Source of the DNA: Eutreptiella sp. 'Long Island Sound 2002'
Taxonomy: Eukaryota; Euglenozoa; Euglenophyceae; Eutreptiales; Eutreptiaceae
DNA: 64,000 bases
Direction of reading: 5' to 3'
Assembly: GCA_964036045.1 (NCBI GenBank)
Contig: OZ038383.1
Location: 109,899,188 to 109,963,187, forward strand
Numbering within the stretch: the stretch's first letter is position 1; every line of letters starts with the position of its first letter. Below, piece by piece: positions 42,601-53,000 of the stretch. A model generated the notes under the pieces. That model did not search any database. It was not told the origin of the DNA and saw only the letters and a list, made by a program, of their open reading frames with translations. The position numbers and the translations under genes were made by a program.

Positions 42601-44876
42601 ATCGAGTCGAGGTCCTGACGGATCATCGATCTCTGGAGTATTGGGCCACCGAACACATTGATACTGTCGCGAGCCCAGCTGGTCGACGGGCCAGATGGCA
42701 CGAATTTCTCTCTCTGTTTGACCTCCATGTGTCGTATTTGCCTGGAAAACATAACACGGTAGCGGATGCTCTGAGCCGATGGGCTTACCCCGCCTCAGAG
42801 GGGCTGCAAAGTACCAACATCCATGGTACGGAGCAGGACCGCCATGTCATCATCGAATGGGATCAGGAAGAAAAGAAACTCATTCGACGTGCATACATGC
42901 AGTGCGCTGTTAAACAGCACGCATTGCCGTGTCACGACATCACGGCCATCACAGATCCGGCGCATGCTCATGAGATCTGCACCAAAACACTGAAAGTCGT
43001 GGAAAAAGTCACCGATCCCTCCTCAGGGAGTGTGAAACGGTTTGACTATACCCGACAAGTAAGTCGATTTCGGTTGATCCAAGGCATTAAGCGTCGAGAT
43101 CCGGCCAAAACTCCACCCCTGCCTAAAGATTCCCTGATCATCCGTGACTGGACGTCCGATTATCTGCAGGATCCCATGTTTAAAGAGGTCTTTGGAAATC
43201 TCAAATCCAAAGATGCTCACAAGGATGGGATTTTTCCTGAGTACTCGTTGGATGGGGGGAAGCTGTGGATGGCGGGTAAATTGTGTGTGCCAGACGCCCT
43301 AGCCCCCCGAGTGTTAAACTGGTGGCACAAATGGGAGTCCCCCCACGCACATGGCCGTCGACTGTGGTCGATGATTAAACATAGGTTGTTTGGCTCACGG
43401 CTATATACTCACTGCATGAAAGTAGCCGCCGGATGTGCCCAATGTGCTGTCTCGACGCCTCCCAGCGCGAAGAAGCACGGCCATCTGAGGCCTCATCCTA
43501 TTCCGGAGCGCCTCTTTAACAGAGTCACCAGTGATTTCTTCTATCTCGGTGAACTCGATGACGAAGAGTGCCATTGGACTAACAAAAAAGTCAATGGTGT
43601 GCTCCTCATTCAGTGCCGTCATTCCGGCTACATTCAAGTGTTGCCTTGCAACATTGAGTCGATGACTGGCAAGGCTGCCGCCAAGTGGTGCGCGCAGACC
43701 TGGATGGGAGGCTGGGACGTCCCATCCGAGGTGGTCACGGATTCAGGCAAAGAGTACACCTCCGAATGGTGGAGAGAATTGTGTGCTCGCCTTGGAATCC
43801 ACCACCTCCGATGTGAAATCCACTCGCATCGAGCGCTGCCTGGCGAAAGAGCCGGGCGCTCAATTATTAATATGCTTTTCAAGGAGCTCGCGAGTGAAAA
43901 GGATTTCCATTGGATGGAAGTTCTCTTCGCATTGCTTCGCCGTTACCACAACACGCCTTTGTATCATGGCCTTTCTCCAAATGAAATTGTCTTTGGACGA
44001 AAGAAGTGTTGGTGGAACATGCCGTTGAATAATCCTCGCCCCTGTAAGGATGCTTCGCTGTTTTTGGACGAAGTCCAACGAGCAGATAAAACTGTGTCGA
44101 AATTAATCGAGAAGCATCAAGCTGACTGGCTTTGGGTTCAAAATCAAGGTCGAAAAAACCCCCACAATTTTGAAGTCGATGATCGAGTTTGGCTTCGAAA
44201 ATCCGAAACCACCCTGGACGGAGATGACAAGCTTCTTCCCTTGTGGGAGGGGCCATTCGCTGTTACAGCGCGTCCTGGTGAGAACAGGTGGAGGATTCGT
44301 GTGGATGTCAGCAGGGAAATTGACGTTTCGGGCGATCGCCTCAAGAGAGAGATCCCCTCCCCCAAGGATCGAGTTAAACCCCTTTTTTGGACTGCGAAAC
44401 ATTTGTCTGATCGGGTCATCGAAGGGGGGAAGTACGAACTCAAGAGGATTGTTGAAGCAAGACGTGACGCCAAGGGCGAATGGGAATTTCTGTGTGAGTG
44501 GAGGGGCTTTGATTCCAGTCACAACAACTGGGAACCAGCCCAATCTTTTGTCCATGGGTACACCAAGGGGTTCATCGACTTCCTCAAGAAGCACCCCGAA
44601 ATTGGCGTACTCCTGACAGATTGTTTGTCGAAACCAGACAGACAAGTGAAGAGCGACAGAAAACGACCTGTGGTGAATCGAGATCCAGCCTTTTACGGCC
44701 CTCAGCAGCCACATTCCAGGGCTGATCCGTCGATCCCCCCTCCTGCGGTCGGGCCAGCCCAGGAGCCAAATGAGGACCAAGCTTCAAGTTCGGCCGCTGA
44801 TTTGCAGCGCCCAAGCCGTACGAGGGCCAGGCCAGATAGGTTGGTGGTCACATGTATTCGTGCTTGGCCGAATTGA
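39693..44876 (+). CDS. Element B pol: protease, Dam-like domain, RT, RNase H, integrase, chromodomain
   Basis: The frame is open from 39693; numbering is from GTG 39822 (1684 codons). The protease has DNGS at 36-39 in place of DTG/DSG, and FLGHPWL further on. A Dam-like adenine methyltransferase-related region (about 200-335) carries WINPPF (NPPF 262-265), followed by the strand AILVVPLW. An acidic Ser-rich linker follows. RT starts near 520, with Asp635 (VLDLRHGFHQM) and YIDD at 700-703. RNase H includes Asp866 (SDAS) and ends around VADALSRW. Integrase has an H-H-C-C zinc domain (about 1166-1205) and Asp1238, Asp1307 and Glu1342; the last two are 34 residues apart. A GPF region lies near 1475, and a chromodomain at about 1537-1582 (YELKRIV, then CEWRGFD and NNWEP). 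All catalytic residues expected for RT and integrase are present. Confidence 0.93.
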   Translation, partial: GSHENRPSPGDFRHDPQIPDRPLLDVGSLVSSPLDPAADPSVVVDEVGVQSKHRACQFVTKLWVSDCKGNFHLATCLCDNGSEVNLQSNSFLPDDCVFESPHPVTLEGVSGHSLAGGQRGCYISTHLVAQDLWEEQNVEEVVLKDDYFYRADIKYDLFLGHPWLRKNRVAPVGHRRCFLLESGPLERPEFRFLHAGFKSAEEFLKQKVTPKFGEDVTIAEVNGSADYSQELECLRRDSQPRRPSRWHSSSYRVVDKWRDAICEYFHEHHSFWPQYDAFANRMNKRFDKHFSDAWTHKWDKKLWINPPFHLIQQVIHKIKQDKTQAILVVPLWDDKPWFQELQDICVDYIELPRKIKLYARDDTGPLPQRSWSSLAFLVDGKLSDSNSADSGTDSCVGSESEVERGTDDESIFSDFCPSDTQGDSTSNGSASSPSSPIRSTSKRIFSARAKKNSKPRHKFRVFYEKPPVEAFMDPFEELDHEENLWDFDTRPTYLQEAVDTDLFRDIRKKILPAKAEEVAKVFSTVIPGDQVDTELCSKSREKIFEERKDTTLSGKLIKDPPVRGQFGEAFIELREGYKAKKQRPYENHGHKHEILRKIIERNLREFGWLEGCMTSEWCCAPFTVPKPPPADQNTIDGWRMVVDFRNLNAETKADSHPLPLIEEDIAKRARGRGFSVLDLRHGFHQMPLRKDSRPLTCMCTPCDPVQWTVMPMGLKNAPSFFQRMMEDVLFTTHPELRAFVSVYIDDIIIATEGEGLTEAELVALHEKQLNQVLDILDANQLICGPKKGNFFLKSVEFCGSLLENGTRRPSPGKLVAIQKWKRPETITELRGFLGCCNFYHTFVPNYAKFAAPLTELLKVGRDAGKAGSKVRVKWTDECEEAFHHLRAALCEVATLHVPQFDRPFYIRSDASRYAIGAVLEQVDEATGDHYPLAFWSRKLAPRQMQWSPREQETYAIICALKKYQSWVGTNRVEVLTDHRSLEYWATEHIDTVASPAGRRARWHEFLSLFDLHVSYLPGKHNTVADALSRWAYPASEGLQSTNIHGTEQDRHVIIEWDQEEKKLIRRAYMQCAVKQHALPCHDITAITDPAHAHEICTKTLKVVEKVTDPSSGSVKRFDYTRQVSRFRLIQGIKRRDPAKTPPLPKDSLIIRDWTSDYLQDPMFKEVFGNLKSKDAHKDGIFPEYSLDGGKLWMAGKLCVPDALAPRVLNWWHKWESPHAHGRRLWSMIKHRLFGSRLYTHCMKVAAGCAQCAVSTPPSAKKHGHLRPHPIPERLFNRVTSDFFYLGELDDEECHWTNKKVNGVLLIQCRHSGYIQVLPCNIESMTGKAAAKWCAQTWMGGWDVPSEVVTDSGKEYTSEWWRELCARLGIHHLRCEIHSHRALPGERAGRSIINMLFKELASEKDFHWMEVLFALLRRYHNTPLYHGLSPNEIVFGRKKCWWNMPLNNPRPCKDASLFLDEVQRADKTVSKLIEKHQADWLWVQNQGRKNPHNFEVDDRVWLRKSETTLDGDDKLLPLWEGPFAVTARPGENRWRIRVDVSREIDVSGDRLKREIPSPKDRVKPLFWTAKHLSDRVIEGGKYELKRIVEARRDAKGEWEFLCEWRGFDSSHNNWEPAQSFVHGYTKGFIDFLKKHPEIGVLLTDCLSKPDRQVKSDRKRPVVNRDPAFYGPQQPHSRADPSIPPPAVGPAQEPNEDQASSSAADLQRPSRTRARPDRLVVTCIRAWPN

Positions 44877-46553
44877 GGAAGCCATCCTACTACATTCTGC
44901 TCAATCCACTGTTCATTCTTTCTGTTTATGTCATGATGTGGAGAACTGCGAATGTTTGATAATTTGACGTCAATCAATCAATTTTTCTTTGGTCTCCGTT
45001 CGGTAGCGTATCGAAAGTCGAAAACCGAAAGCCACGGAGTGTGCTGCCGTGTTCAGAAAAAACCAAACTCAGGCTTAATTCAGGCAGATTCGGGGTAATC
45101 TTGTCTCTGTTGGTCTGTGCATCTTTGGAATTTGGCTACTCGTGCAGATGGAAGCAAATGTACATAATCAAAACGCTGGCCAGCGACAGTCGCCCTTTTC
45201 AGCGACATTCACCCCTACAGGCACCCCCTGTAGTACTGGCTGCACCAGATGCGACGCCAGGAACTCAGATCTTACCTTCATTTGCTGTGATGCTAACGCC
45301 AAAGTCCAGATTCAAATCCAGGATCCTCAAATTTACCTTGAATTTCTCAGGTTTGTCCATCATTCTGCCACTGTTGTACGAAACCCAGACGTCAATTGTT
45401 CAGACAACCTTCAGATAGGAGCTCTAGGGACTTCTATAAGCAACCTCTGAAGTCCGTAAGCTTCATTGTACTTTTGGCACACGCCAATGTGAGCTTAATC
45501 CGACCTGAAACTGTCGAAAATGGTGAATCCAAGTGTCTTGTGGGACTCATTCGAAAGATTGGCCTTGTCCAAGTCGAATGACACCACCGCCACTGTACAT
45601 TCGGTGTCTCTCAGTTATATACTGTCAGTAAAGCGCCTTCAGCGAACCTTCGGCGTGTTACATGCCAAGGATCCAGGGCTATCATGTCCCATCATGATGC
45701 ATCATCACATGATCCACATTTTGATAGAATCTGTTAGATGCTCGCGAACCAACGTGCCGGAAAGCACAATTGAGCTGAATAAACGACGATATATATTAAC
45801 TCTAGTCTAAACGAAGGTGTTGGTAGTTTTAGTTCTAGACATGCCGCTTCATTTCACCTTCATCTCGGGGAATTTACTCATGTTAGGACAATTTAGGTTG
45901 ATTGCCTTGTCATCTCCCCTCATTCCTCGAAGATCTGTTTAGATCTAAGTGAACAGAAGAACATCTCTACCTTCGGTGGTTCACTTAGGGTCTGTAGACT
46001 ACATTTGTATTTGTTTTTCCTCTCTGTGATTGTCTCATCCCCTTAATCTCTGCTCAATTTGAGTCTCAATCTTGCTCAATTTTGTGATCATCCACCAGAT
46101 GCGCCAATTCTGAGCCACATGCTGCACTTTTCAGAACGAGAAAAGCGGGATTAACACGATGTAGAGTTCGGCGAGGACACCGTAGCGTGCCCGCGACAGC
46201 GAAACTGTGCCAGAGCGCTGAGATGTCACTCCATTTCTTGATCCCCCCACTCAATCCATCATTAATCTACCTCATTCTCAACCAATGCATGGTTTGGTAT
46301 CGATTCTCGATACGTTTACATGCTTTTTAGCCCTTGACCTAATGTTTTACTGCACGGAGGACTGTTCGTCACTTCTCATTCTGTCTCATTTCAGGTTCAT
46401 CCAGCCTGATTCAGTGCCAATTCAGCCCAAATCAGGTCAGATCAAGCAGATTTCGCCCCATTGAGGCTGCATCTCTATGTTTTTCTGGGACTTACCCGCA
46501 CTACGTTCTTCGTTGACGTAGCGACACACCCCAGTGTGTTTTTGGAGGGGGAG
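44877..46553 (+). other. 3' untranslated region of element B, with polypurine tract
   Basis: The region is about 1.68 kb between the pol stop and the 3' LTR. Small frames here are not shared in phase with the copy at 57.7-59.4 kb, although the DNA is well conserved, so coding is unlikely. It contains a conserved hairpin at 45945-45988 and a short hairpin (ACACAC, CCCA, GTGTGT) just upstream of the tract. The polypurine tract GGAGGGGGAG (about 46544-46553), which primes plus-strand synthesis, directly abuts the LTR. Confidence 0.75.
45945..45988 (+). repeat. Conserved 10 bp stem in the element B 3' UTR
   Basis: CTAAGTGAAC (45945-45954) and GTTCACTTAG (45979-45988) are perfect reverse complements with a 24-base loop. 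Both arms are kept in the second copy of the family (58290-58333). It could act in the RNA, for example in 3' end formation or packaging; no function is shown. Confidence 0.6.
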
Positions 46554-47085
46554 TGTAAGTGCGGCTAGCCCCATCTGCTCAGATTTTCAGACATTCTGTC
46601 CAGATTGGCTACATTTTGGTCATTTTCTTTGCTTCGGCGGAATCGCCGCCTCGCAGCTCAGTCACAGGATATTTCCTATATATTTCTGATATGCCGGATT
46701 TGATTCCGCGGTCCATTTCCCGTAAATCCGCCGCGTTCCGCTATTTTAGCTGGAATCGCCATTTGCCGCTGACGCGCGCTCGCGGGCCAGATCGGCCAAA
46801 CATTTTTACATAATTGGATTATTTAAATCTTTTCAGACAGTTTTGGACACTCAGATGTATTTAGAATAATTCGCATCAATTTTCTTCATAGACTGGGATT
46901 TTCTGCCGGACCACAATCAGCATGGACCTTGCTTCTGTTGTCGCTGCTCTCGCCTCCGTTGGTGTCCGAGTATCTGGTTCTACCCCCAATAACAACATCC
47001 AGGGAGACTCCTCGCGTGCCTGCCCCACTGGTCTTGCCGGCCCCGAGCCCTCCGGCACCCTCAACGACCCAGGGCAGCACTTTCA
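46554..47085 (+). repeat. 3' LTR of element B
   Basis: This 532 bp direct copy of 36289-36820 has TATATA at 46677-46682 and the duplicated gag start ATG at 46922. Its reading frame runs on into the flanking satellite. It is followed directly by the target duplication TCCCT and the resumed CTCCCTTT satellite. Confidence 0.95.
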
Positions 47086-50000
47086 TCCCTTTAGCTCCCT
47101 TCAGCTCCCTTCAGCTCCCTTTAGCCCCCTTTACCTCATTTTAGATCCCTTTAGCTCCCTCTACCTCCCTTCACATTCCTTCAGCTTCCTTTAGCTCCCT
47201 TCAGCTCCCTCTAGCACCCTTCAGCTCCCTTTAGCTCCCTTTAGCTCCCCTTAGCTCCCTTCAGCTCCCTTTAGCTCCCTTTACCTCATTTTAGATCCCT
47301 TTAGCTCCCTCTACCTCCCTTCACATTCCTTCAGCTCCCTTTAGCTCCCCTCAGCTCCCTTTAGCTCCCTTCAGTTCCCTTTAGCTCCTTTTAGCCCCCT
47401 TTAACTCATTTTAGATCCCTTTAGCTCCCTCTACTTCCCTTCACATTCCTTCAGCTCCCTGTACCTCCCTTCAGCTCCCTTTAGGTCCCTTCAGCTCCCT
47501 CTAGCTCCCTTCAGCTCCCTTTAGCTCCTTTTAGCCCCCTCTACCTCATTTTAGATCCCTTTAGCTCCCTCTACCTCCCTTCACATTCCTTCAGCTCCCT
47601 TTACCTCCCTTCAGCTCCCTTTAGCTCCCTTCAGCTCCCTTTAGCTCCTTTTAGCCCCCTCTACCTCATTTTAGATCCCTTTAGCTCCCTCTACCTCCCT
47701 TCACATTCCTTCAGCTTCCTTTAGCTCCCTTCAGCTCCCTCTAGCTCCCTTCAGCTCCCTTTAGCTCCTTTTAGCCCCCTCTACCTCATTTTAGATCCCT
47801 TTAGCTCCCTCTACCTCCCTTCACATTCTTTCAGCTCCCTTTACCTCCCTTCAGCTCCCTTTAGCTCCCTTCAGCTCCCTTTAGCTCCCTTCAGCTCCCT
47901 TTAGCTCCCTTTAGCTCCCTTTACCTCATTTTAGATCCCTTTAGCTCCCTCCACCCCCCTTCACATTCCTTCAGCTCCCTTTAGCTCCCTTCAGCTCCCT
48001 TTAGCTCCTTTTAGCCCCCCTTACCTCATTTTAGATCCCTTTAGCTCCCTCTACCTCCCTTCACATTCCTTCAGCTCCCTTTCCCCCCCTCCAGCTCCCT
48101 TTAGCTCCCTTCAGCTCCCTTTAGCTCCCTTCAGCTCCCTGTAGCTCCCTTTCAGCTCCCTTTACCTCCCTTCAGCTCCCTTCAGCTCCCTTTAGCTCCC
48201 TTCAGCTCCCTTTAGCTCCCTTTACCTCATTTTAGATCCCCTTAGCTCCCTCTACCTCCCTTCACATTCCTTCAGCTCCCTTTAGCTCCCTTCAGCTCCC
48301 TTTAGCTTCCTTCAGCTCCCTTTAGCTCCCTTCAGCCTCCTTTTAGCTCCCTTTAGCTCCCTTTACCTCATTTTAGATCCCTTTAGCTCCCTCTACCTCC
48401 CTTCACATTCCTTCAGCTTCCTTTAGCTCCCTTCAGCTCCCTCTAGCTCCCTTCAGCCCCCTTTTAGCTCCCTTTAGCTCCCTTTAGCTCCCTTCAGCTC
48501 CCTTTAGCTCCCTTTACCTCATTTTAGATCCCCTTAGCTCCCTCTACCTCTCTTCACATTCTTTCAGCTCCCTTTACCTCCCTTCAGCTCCCTTTAGCTC
48601 CCTTCAGCTCCCTTTAGCTCCTTTTAGCCCCCTCTACCTCATTTTAGATCCCTTTAGCTCCCTCTCCCTCCCTTCACATTCCTTCAGCTTCCTTTAGCTC
48701 CCTTCAGCTCCCTCTAGCTCCCTTCAGCTCCCTTTAGCTCCTCTTAGCCCCCTCTACCTCATTTTAGATCCCTTGGGCTCCCTCTACCTCCCTTCACATT
48801 CCTTCAGCTCCCTTTACCTCCCTTCAGCTCCCTTTAGCTCTCTTCAGCTCCCTTTAGCTCCCTTCAGCTCCATTCAGCTCCCTTTAGCCCCCTTTACCTC
48901 ATTTTAGATCCTTTTAGCTCCCTCTACCCCCCTTCACATTCCTTCAGCTCCCTTTAGCTCCCTTCAGCTCCCTTTAGCTCCTTTTAGCCCCCCTTACCTC
49001 ATTTTAGATCCCTTTAGCTCCCTCTACCTCCCTTCACATTCCTTCAGCTCCCTTTCCCCCCCTCCAGCTCCCTTTAGCTCCCTTCAGCTCCCCTTAGCTC
49101 CCTTCAGCTCCCTTTAGCTTCTTTTAGCACCCTTTACCTCATTTTAGATCCCTTTAGCTCCCTCTACCTCCCTTCACATTCCTTCAGCTCCCTTTACCTC
49201 CCTTCAGCTCCCTTTAGCTCCCTTCAGCTCTCTTCAGCTCCCGTCAGCTCCCTTTAGCTCCCCTAAGCTCCCTTTACCTCATTTTAGACCCCTTTAGCTC
49301 CCTCTACCTCCCTTCACATTCCTTCAGCTCCCTTTAGCTCCCTTCAGCTCCCTCCAGCTCCCTTCAGCTCCCTTCAGCTCCCTTCAACTCCCTTTAGCTC
49401 CCTTTAGCTCCGTTTACCTCATTTTAAATCCCTTTAGCTCCCTCCACCTCCCTTCACATTCCTACAGCTCCCTTTAGCTCCCTTCAGCTCCCTTTGCTCC
49501 CTTCAGCTCCCTTTAGCTCCCTTTCAGCTCCCTTTACCTCCCTTCAGCTCCCTTCAGCTCCCTTTAGCTCCCTTTAGCTCCCTTCAGCTCCCTTTAGCTC
49601 CCTTTACCTCACTTTAGATCCCTTTAGCTCCCTCTACCTTCCTTTACATTCCTTCAGCTCCCTTTAGCTCCCTTCAGCTCCCTTTAGCTCCCTTCAGCTC
49701 CCTTTAGCTCCTTTTAGCCCCCTTTAACTCATTTTAGATCCCTTTAGCTCCCTCTACCTCCCTTCACATTCCTTCAGCTCCCTTTACGTCCCTTCAGCTC
49801 CCTTTAGCTCCCTTTAGCTCCCTTTAGCTCCCTTTAGCTCCCTTTACCTCATTTTAGATCCCTTTAGCTCCCTCTACCTCCCTTCACATTCCTTCAGCTC
49901 CCTTTAGCTCCCTTCAGCTCCCTTTAGCTCCCTTCAGCTCCCTTTAGCTCCTTTTAGCCCCCTTTCCCTCATTTTAGATCCCTTTAGCTCCCTCTACCTC

Positions 50001-53000
50001 CCTTCACATTCCTTCAGCTCCCTTTACCTCCCTTCAGCTCCCTTTAGCTCGCTTCAGCTCCCTTTAGCTTCCTTTAGCTCCCTTCAGCTCCCTTTAGCTC
50101 CCTTTACCTCATTTTAGATCCCTTTAGCTCCCTCTACCTCCCTTCACATTCCTTCAGCTCCCTTCAGCTCCCTTTAGCTCTCTTCAGCTCCCTTTAGCTC
50201 CCTTCAGCTCCATTCAGCTCCCTTTAGCCCCCTTTACCTCATTTTAGATCCTTTTAGCTCCCTCTACCCCCCTTCACATTCCTTCAGCTCCCTTTAGCTC
50301 CCTTCAGCTCCCTTTAGCTCCTTTTAGCCCCCCTTACCTCATTTTAGATCCCTTTAGCTCCCTCTACCTCCCTTCACATTCCTTCAGCTCCCTTTCCCCC
50401 CCTCCAGCTCCCTTTAGCTCCCTTCAGCTCCCCTTAGCTCCCTTCAGCTCCCTTTAGCTTCTTTTAGCACCCTTTACCTCATTTTAGATCCCTTTAGCTC
50501 CCTCTACCTCCCTTCACATTCCTTCAGCTCCCTTTACCTCCCTTCAGCTCCCTTTAGCTCCCTTCAGCTCTCTTCAGCTCCCTTCAGCTCCCTTTAGCTC
50601 CCTTAAGCTCCCTTTACCTCATTTTAGACCCCTTTAGCTCCCTCTACCTCCCTTCACATTCCTTCAGCTCCCTTTAGCTCCCTTCAGCTCCCTCCAGCTC
50701 CCTTCAGCTCCCTTCAGCTCCCTTCAACTCCCTTTAGCTCCCTTTAGCTCCGTTTACCTCATTTTAAATCCCTTTAGCTCCCTCCACCTCCCTTCACATT
50801 CCTTCAGCTCCCTTTAGCTCCCTTCAGCTCCCTTTGCTCCCTTCAGCTCCCTTTAGCTCCCTTTCAGCTCCCTTTACCTCCCTTCAGCTCCCTTCAGCTC
50901 CCTTTAGCTCCCTTTAGCTCCCTTCAGCTCCCTTTAGCTCCCTTTACCTCACTTTAGATCCCTTTAGCTCCCTCTACCTTCCTTTACATTCCTTCAGCTC
51001 CCTTTAGCTCCCTTCAGCTCCCTTTAGCTCCCTTCAGCTCCCTTTAGCTCCTTTTAGCCCCCTTTAACTCATTTTAGATCCCTTTAGCTCCCTCTACCTC
51101 CCTTCACATTCCTTCAGCTCCCTTTACGTCCCTTCAGCTCCCTTTAGCTCCCTTTAGCTCCCTTTAGCTCCCTTTAGCTCCCTTTACCTCATTTTAGATC
51201 CCTTTAGCTCCCTCTACCTCCCTTCACATTCCTTCAGCTCCTTTTAGCTCCCTTCAGCTCCCTTTAGCTCCCTTTAGCTCCCTTTAGCTCCTTCTAGCCC
51301 CCTTTACCTCATTTTAGATCCCTTTAGCTCCCTCTACCTCCCTTCACATTCCTTCAGCTCCCTTTACCTCCCTTCAGCTCCCTTTAGCTCGCTTCAGCTC
51401 CCTTTAGCTCCCTTCAGCTCCCTTTAGCCCCCTTTACCTCATTTTAGATCCCTTTAGCTCCCTCTACCCCCCTTCACATTCCTTCAGCTCCCTTTAGCTC
51501 CCTTCAGCTCCCTTCAGCTCCCTTCAGCTCCCTTTAGCTCCTTTTAGCCCCCTCTACCTCATTTTAGATCCCTTTAGCTCCCTCTACCTCCCTTCACATT
51601 CCTTCAGCTCCCTTTAACTCCCTTCAGCTCCATTTAGCTCCCTTCAGCTCCCTTTAGCTCCCTTCAGCTCCCTTTAGCTCCTTTTAGCCCCCTTTACCTC
51701 ATTTTAGATCCCTTTAGCTCCCTCTACCTCCCTTCACATTCCTTCAGCTCCCTTTACCTCCCTTCAGCTCCCTTTAGCTCGCTTCAGCTCCCTTTAGCTC
51801 CCTTCAGCTCCCTTCAGCTCCCTTTAGCCCCCTTTACCTCATTTTAGATCCCTTTAGCTCCCTCTACCCCCCTTCACATTCCTTCAGCTCCCTTTAGCTC
51901 CCTTCAGCTCCCTTCAGCTCCCTTCAGCTCCCTTTAGCTCCTTTTAGCCCCCTCTACCTCATTTTAGATCCCTTTAGCTCCCTCTACCTCCCTTCACATT
52001 CCTTCAGCTCCCTCTAACTCCCTTCAGCTCCCTTTAGCTCCCTTCAGCTCCCTTTAGCTCCCTTCAGCTCCCTTTAGCTCCCTTTAGCTCCCTTTACCTC
52101 ATTTTAGATCCCTTTAGCTCCCTCCACCTCCCTCCACATTCCTTCAGCTCCCTTTAGCTCCCTTCAGCTCCCTTCAGCTCCCTTTCAGCTCCCTTTACCT
52201 CCCTTCAGCTCCCTTCAGCTCCCTTTAGCTCCCTTTAGCTCCCTTCAGCTCCCTTTAGCTCCCTTTACCTCATTTTAGATCCCTTTAGCTCCCTCTACCT
52301 CCCTTCACATTCCTTCAGCTCCCTTTAGCTCTCTTCAGCTCACTTTAGCTCCCTTCAGCTCCCTTTAGCTCCTTTTAGCCCCCTTTAACTCATTTTAGAT
52401 CCCTTTAGCTCCCTCTACTTCCCTTCACATTCCTTCAGCTCCCTTTACCTCCCTTCAGCTCCATTTAGCTCCCTTTAGCTCCCTTTAGCTCCCTCCACCT
52501 CCCTTCACATTCCTTCAGCTCCCTTTAGCTCCCTTTAGCTCCCTTTAGCTCCCTCCACCTCCCTTCACATTCCTTCAGCTCCCTTTAGCTCCCTTCAGCT
52601 CCCTTTAGCTCCCTTCAGCTCCCTTTAGCTCCTTTTAGCCCCCTCTACCTCATTTTAGATCCCTTTAGCTCCCTCTACCTCCCTTCACATTCCTGCAGCT
52701 CCCTTTCCCCCCCTCCAGCTCCCTTTAGCTCCCTCCATCTCCCTTTAGCTCCCTTCCGCTCCCTTTAGCTTCTTTTAGCCCCCTTTACCTCATTTTAGAT
52801 CCCTTTAGCTCCCTCTACCTCCCTTCACATTCCTTCAGCTCCCTTTACCTCCCTTCAGCTCCCTTTAGCTCCCTTCAGCTCCCTTTAGCTCCCTTCAGCT
52901 CCCTTTAGCTCCCTTTAGCCCCCTTTACCTCATTTTAGATCCCTTTGGCTCCCTCTACCTCCCTTCACATTCCTTCAGCTCCCTGTACCTTCCTTCAGCT

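Larger units (their letters stand above)
36289..47085 (+). mobile_element. Retroelement B: complete Ty3/gypsy chromodomain LTR element with Dam-like domain
   Basis: The element is 10797 bp. It has 532 bp direct LTRs (36289-36820 and 46554-47085; TGTAAG to TTTCA), a primer site at 36821, gag and pol in one frame, and a polypurine tract just before the 3' LTR. It is flanked by the 5 bp duplication TCCCT (36284-36288 and 47086-47090). Removing the element and one duplication copy restores the 10 bp satellite in phase, so it inserted into a pre-existing array. The two LTRs differ at about three positions by eye, so the insertion is young. The pol frame is intact. Gag carries three in-frame stops (37959, 38250, 39111) besides the TAG at the gag/pol boundary. 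Confidence 0.95.

Noticed and set aside
45041-45450. Small genes in the 3' UTR of element B
   Set aside because: The corresponding frames in B' shift phase through indels although the DNA is conserved, so selection on protein is unlikely.
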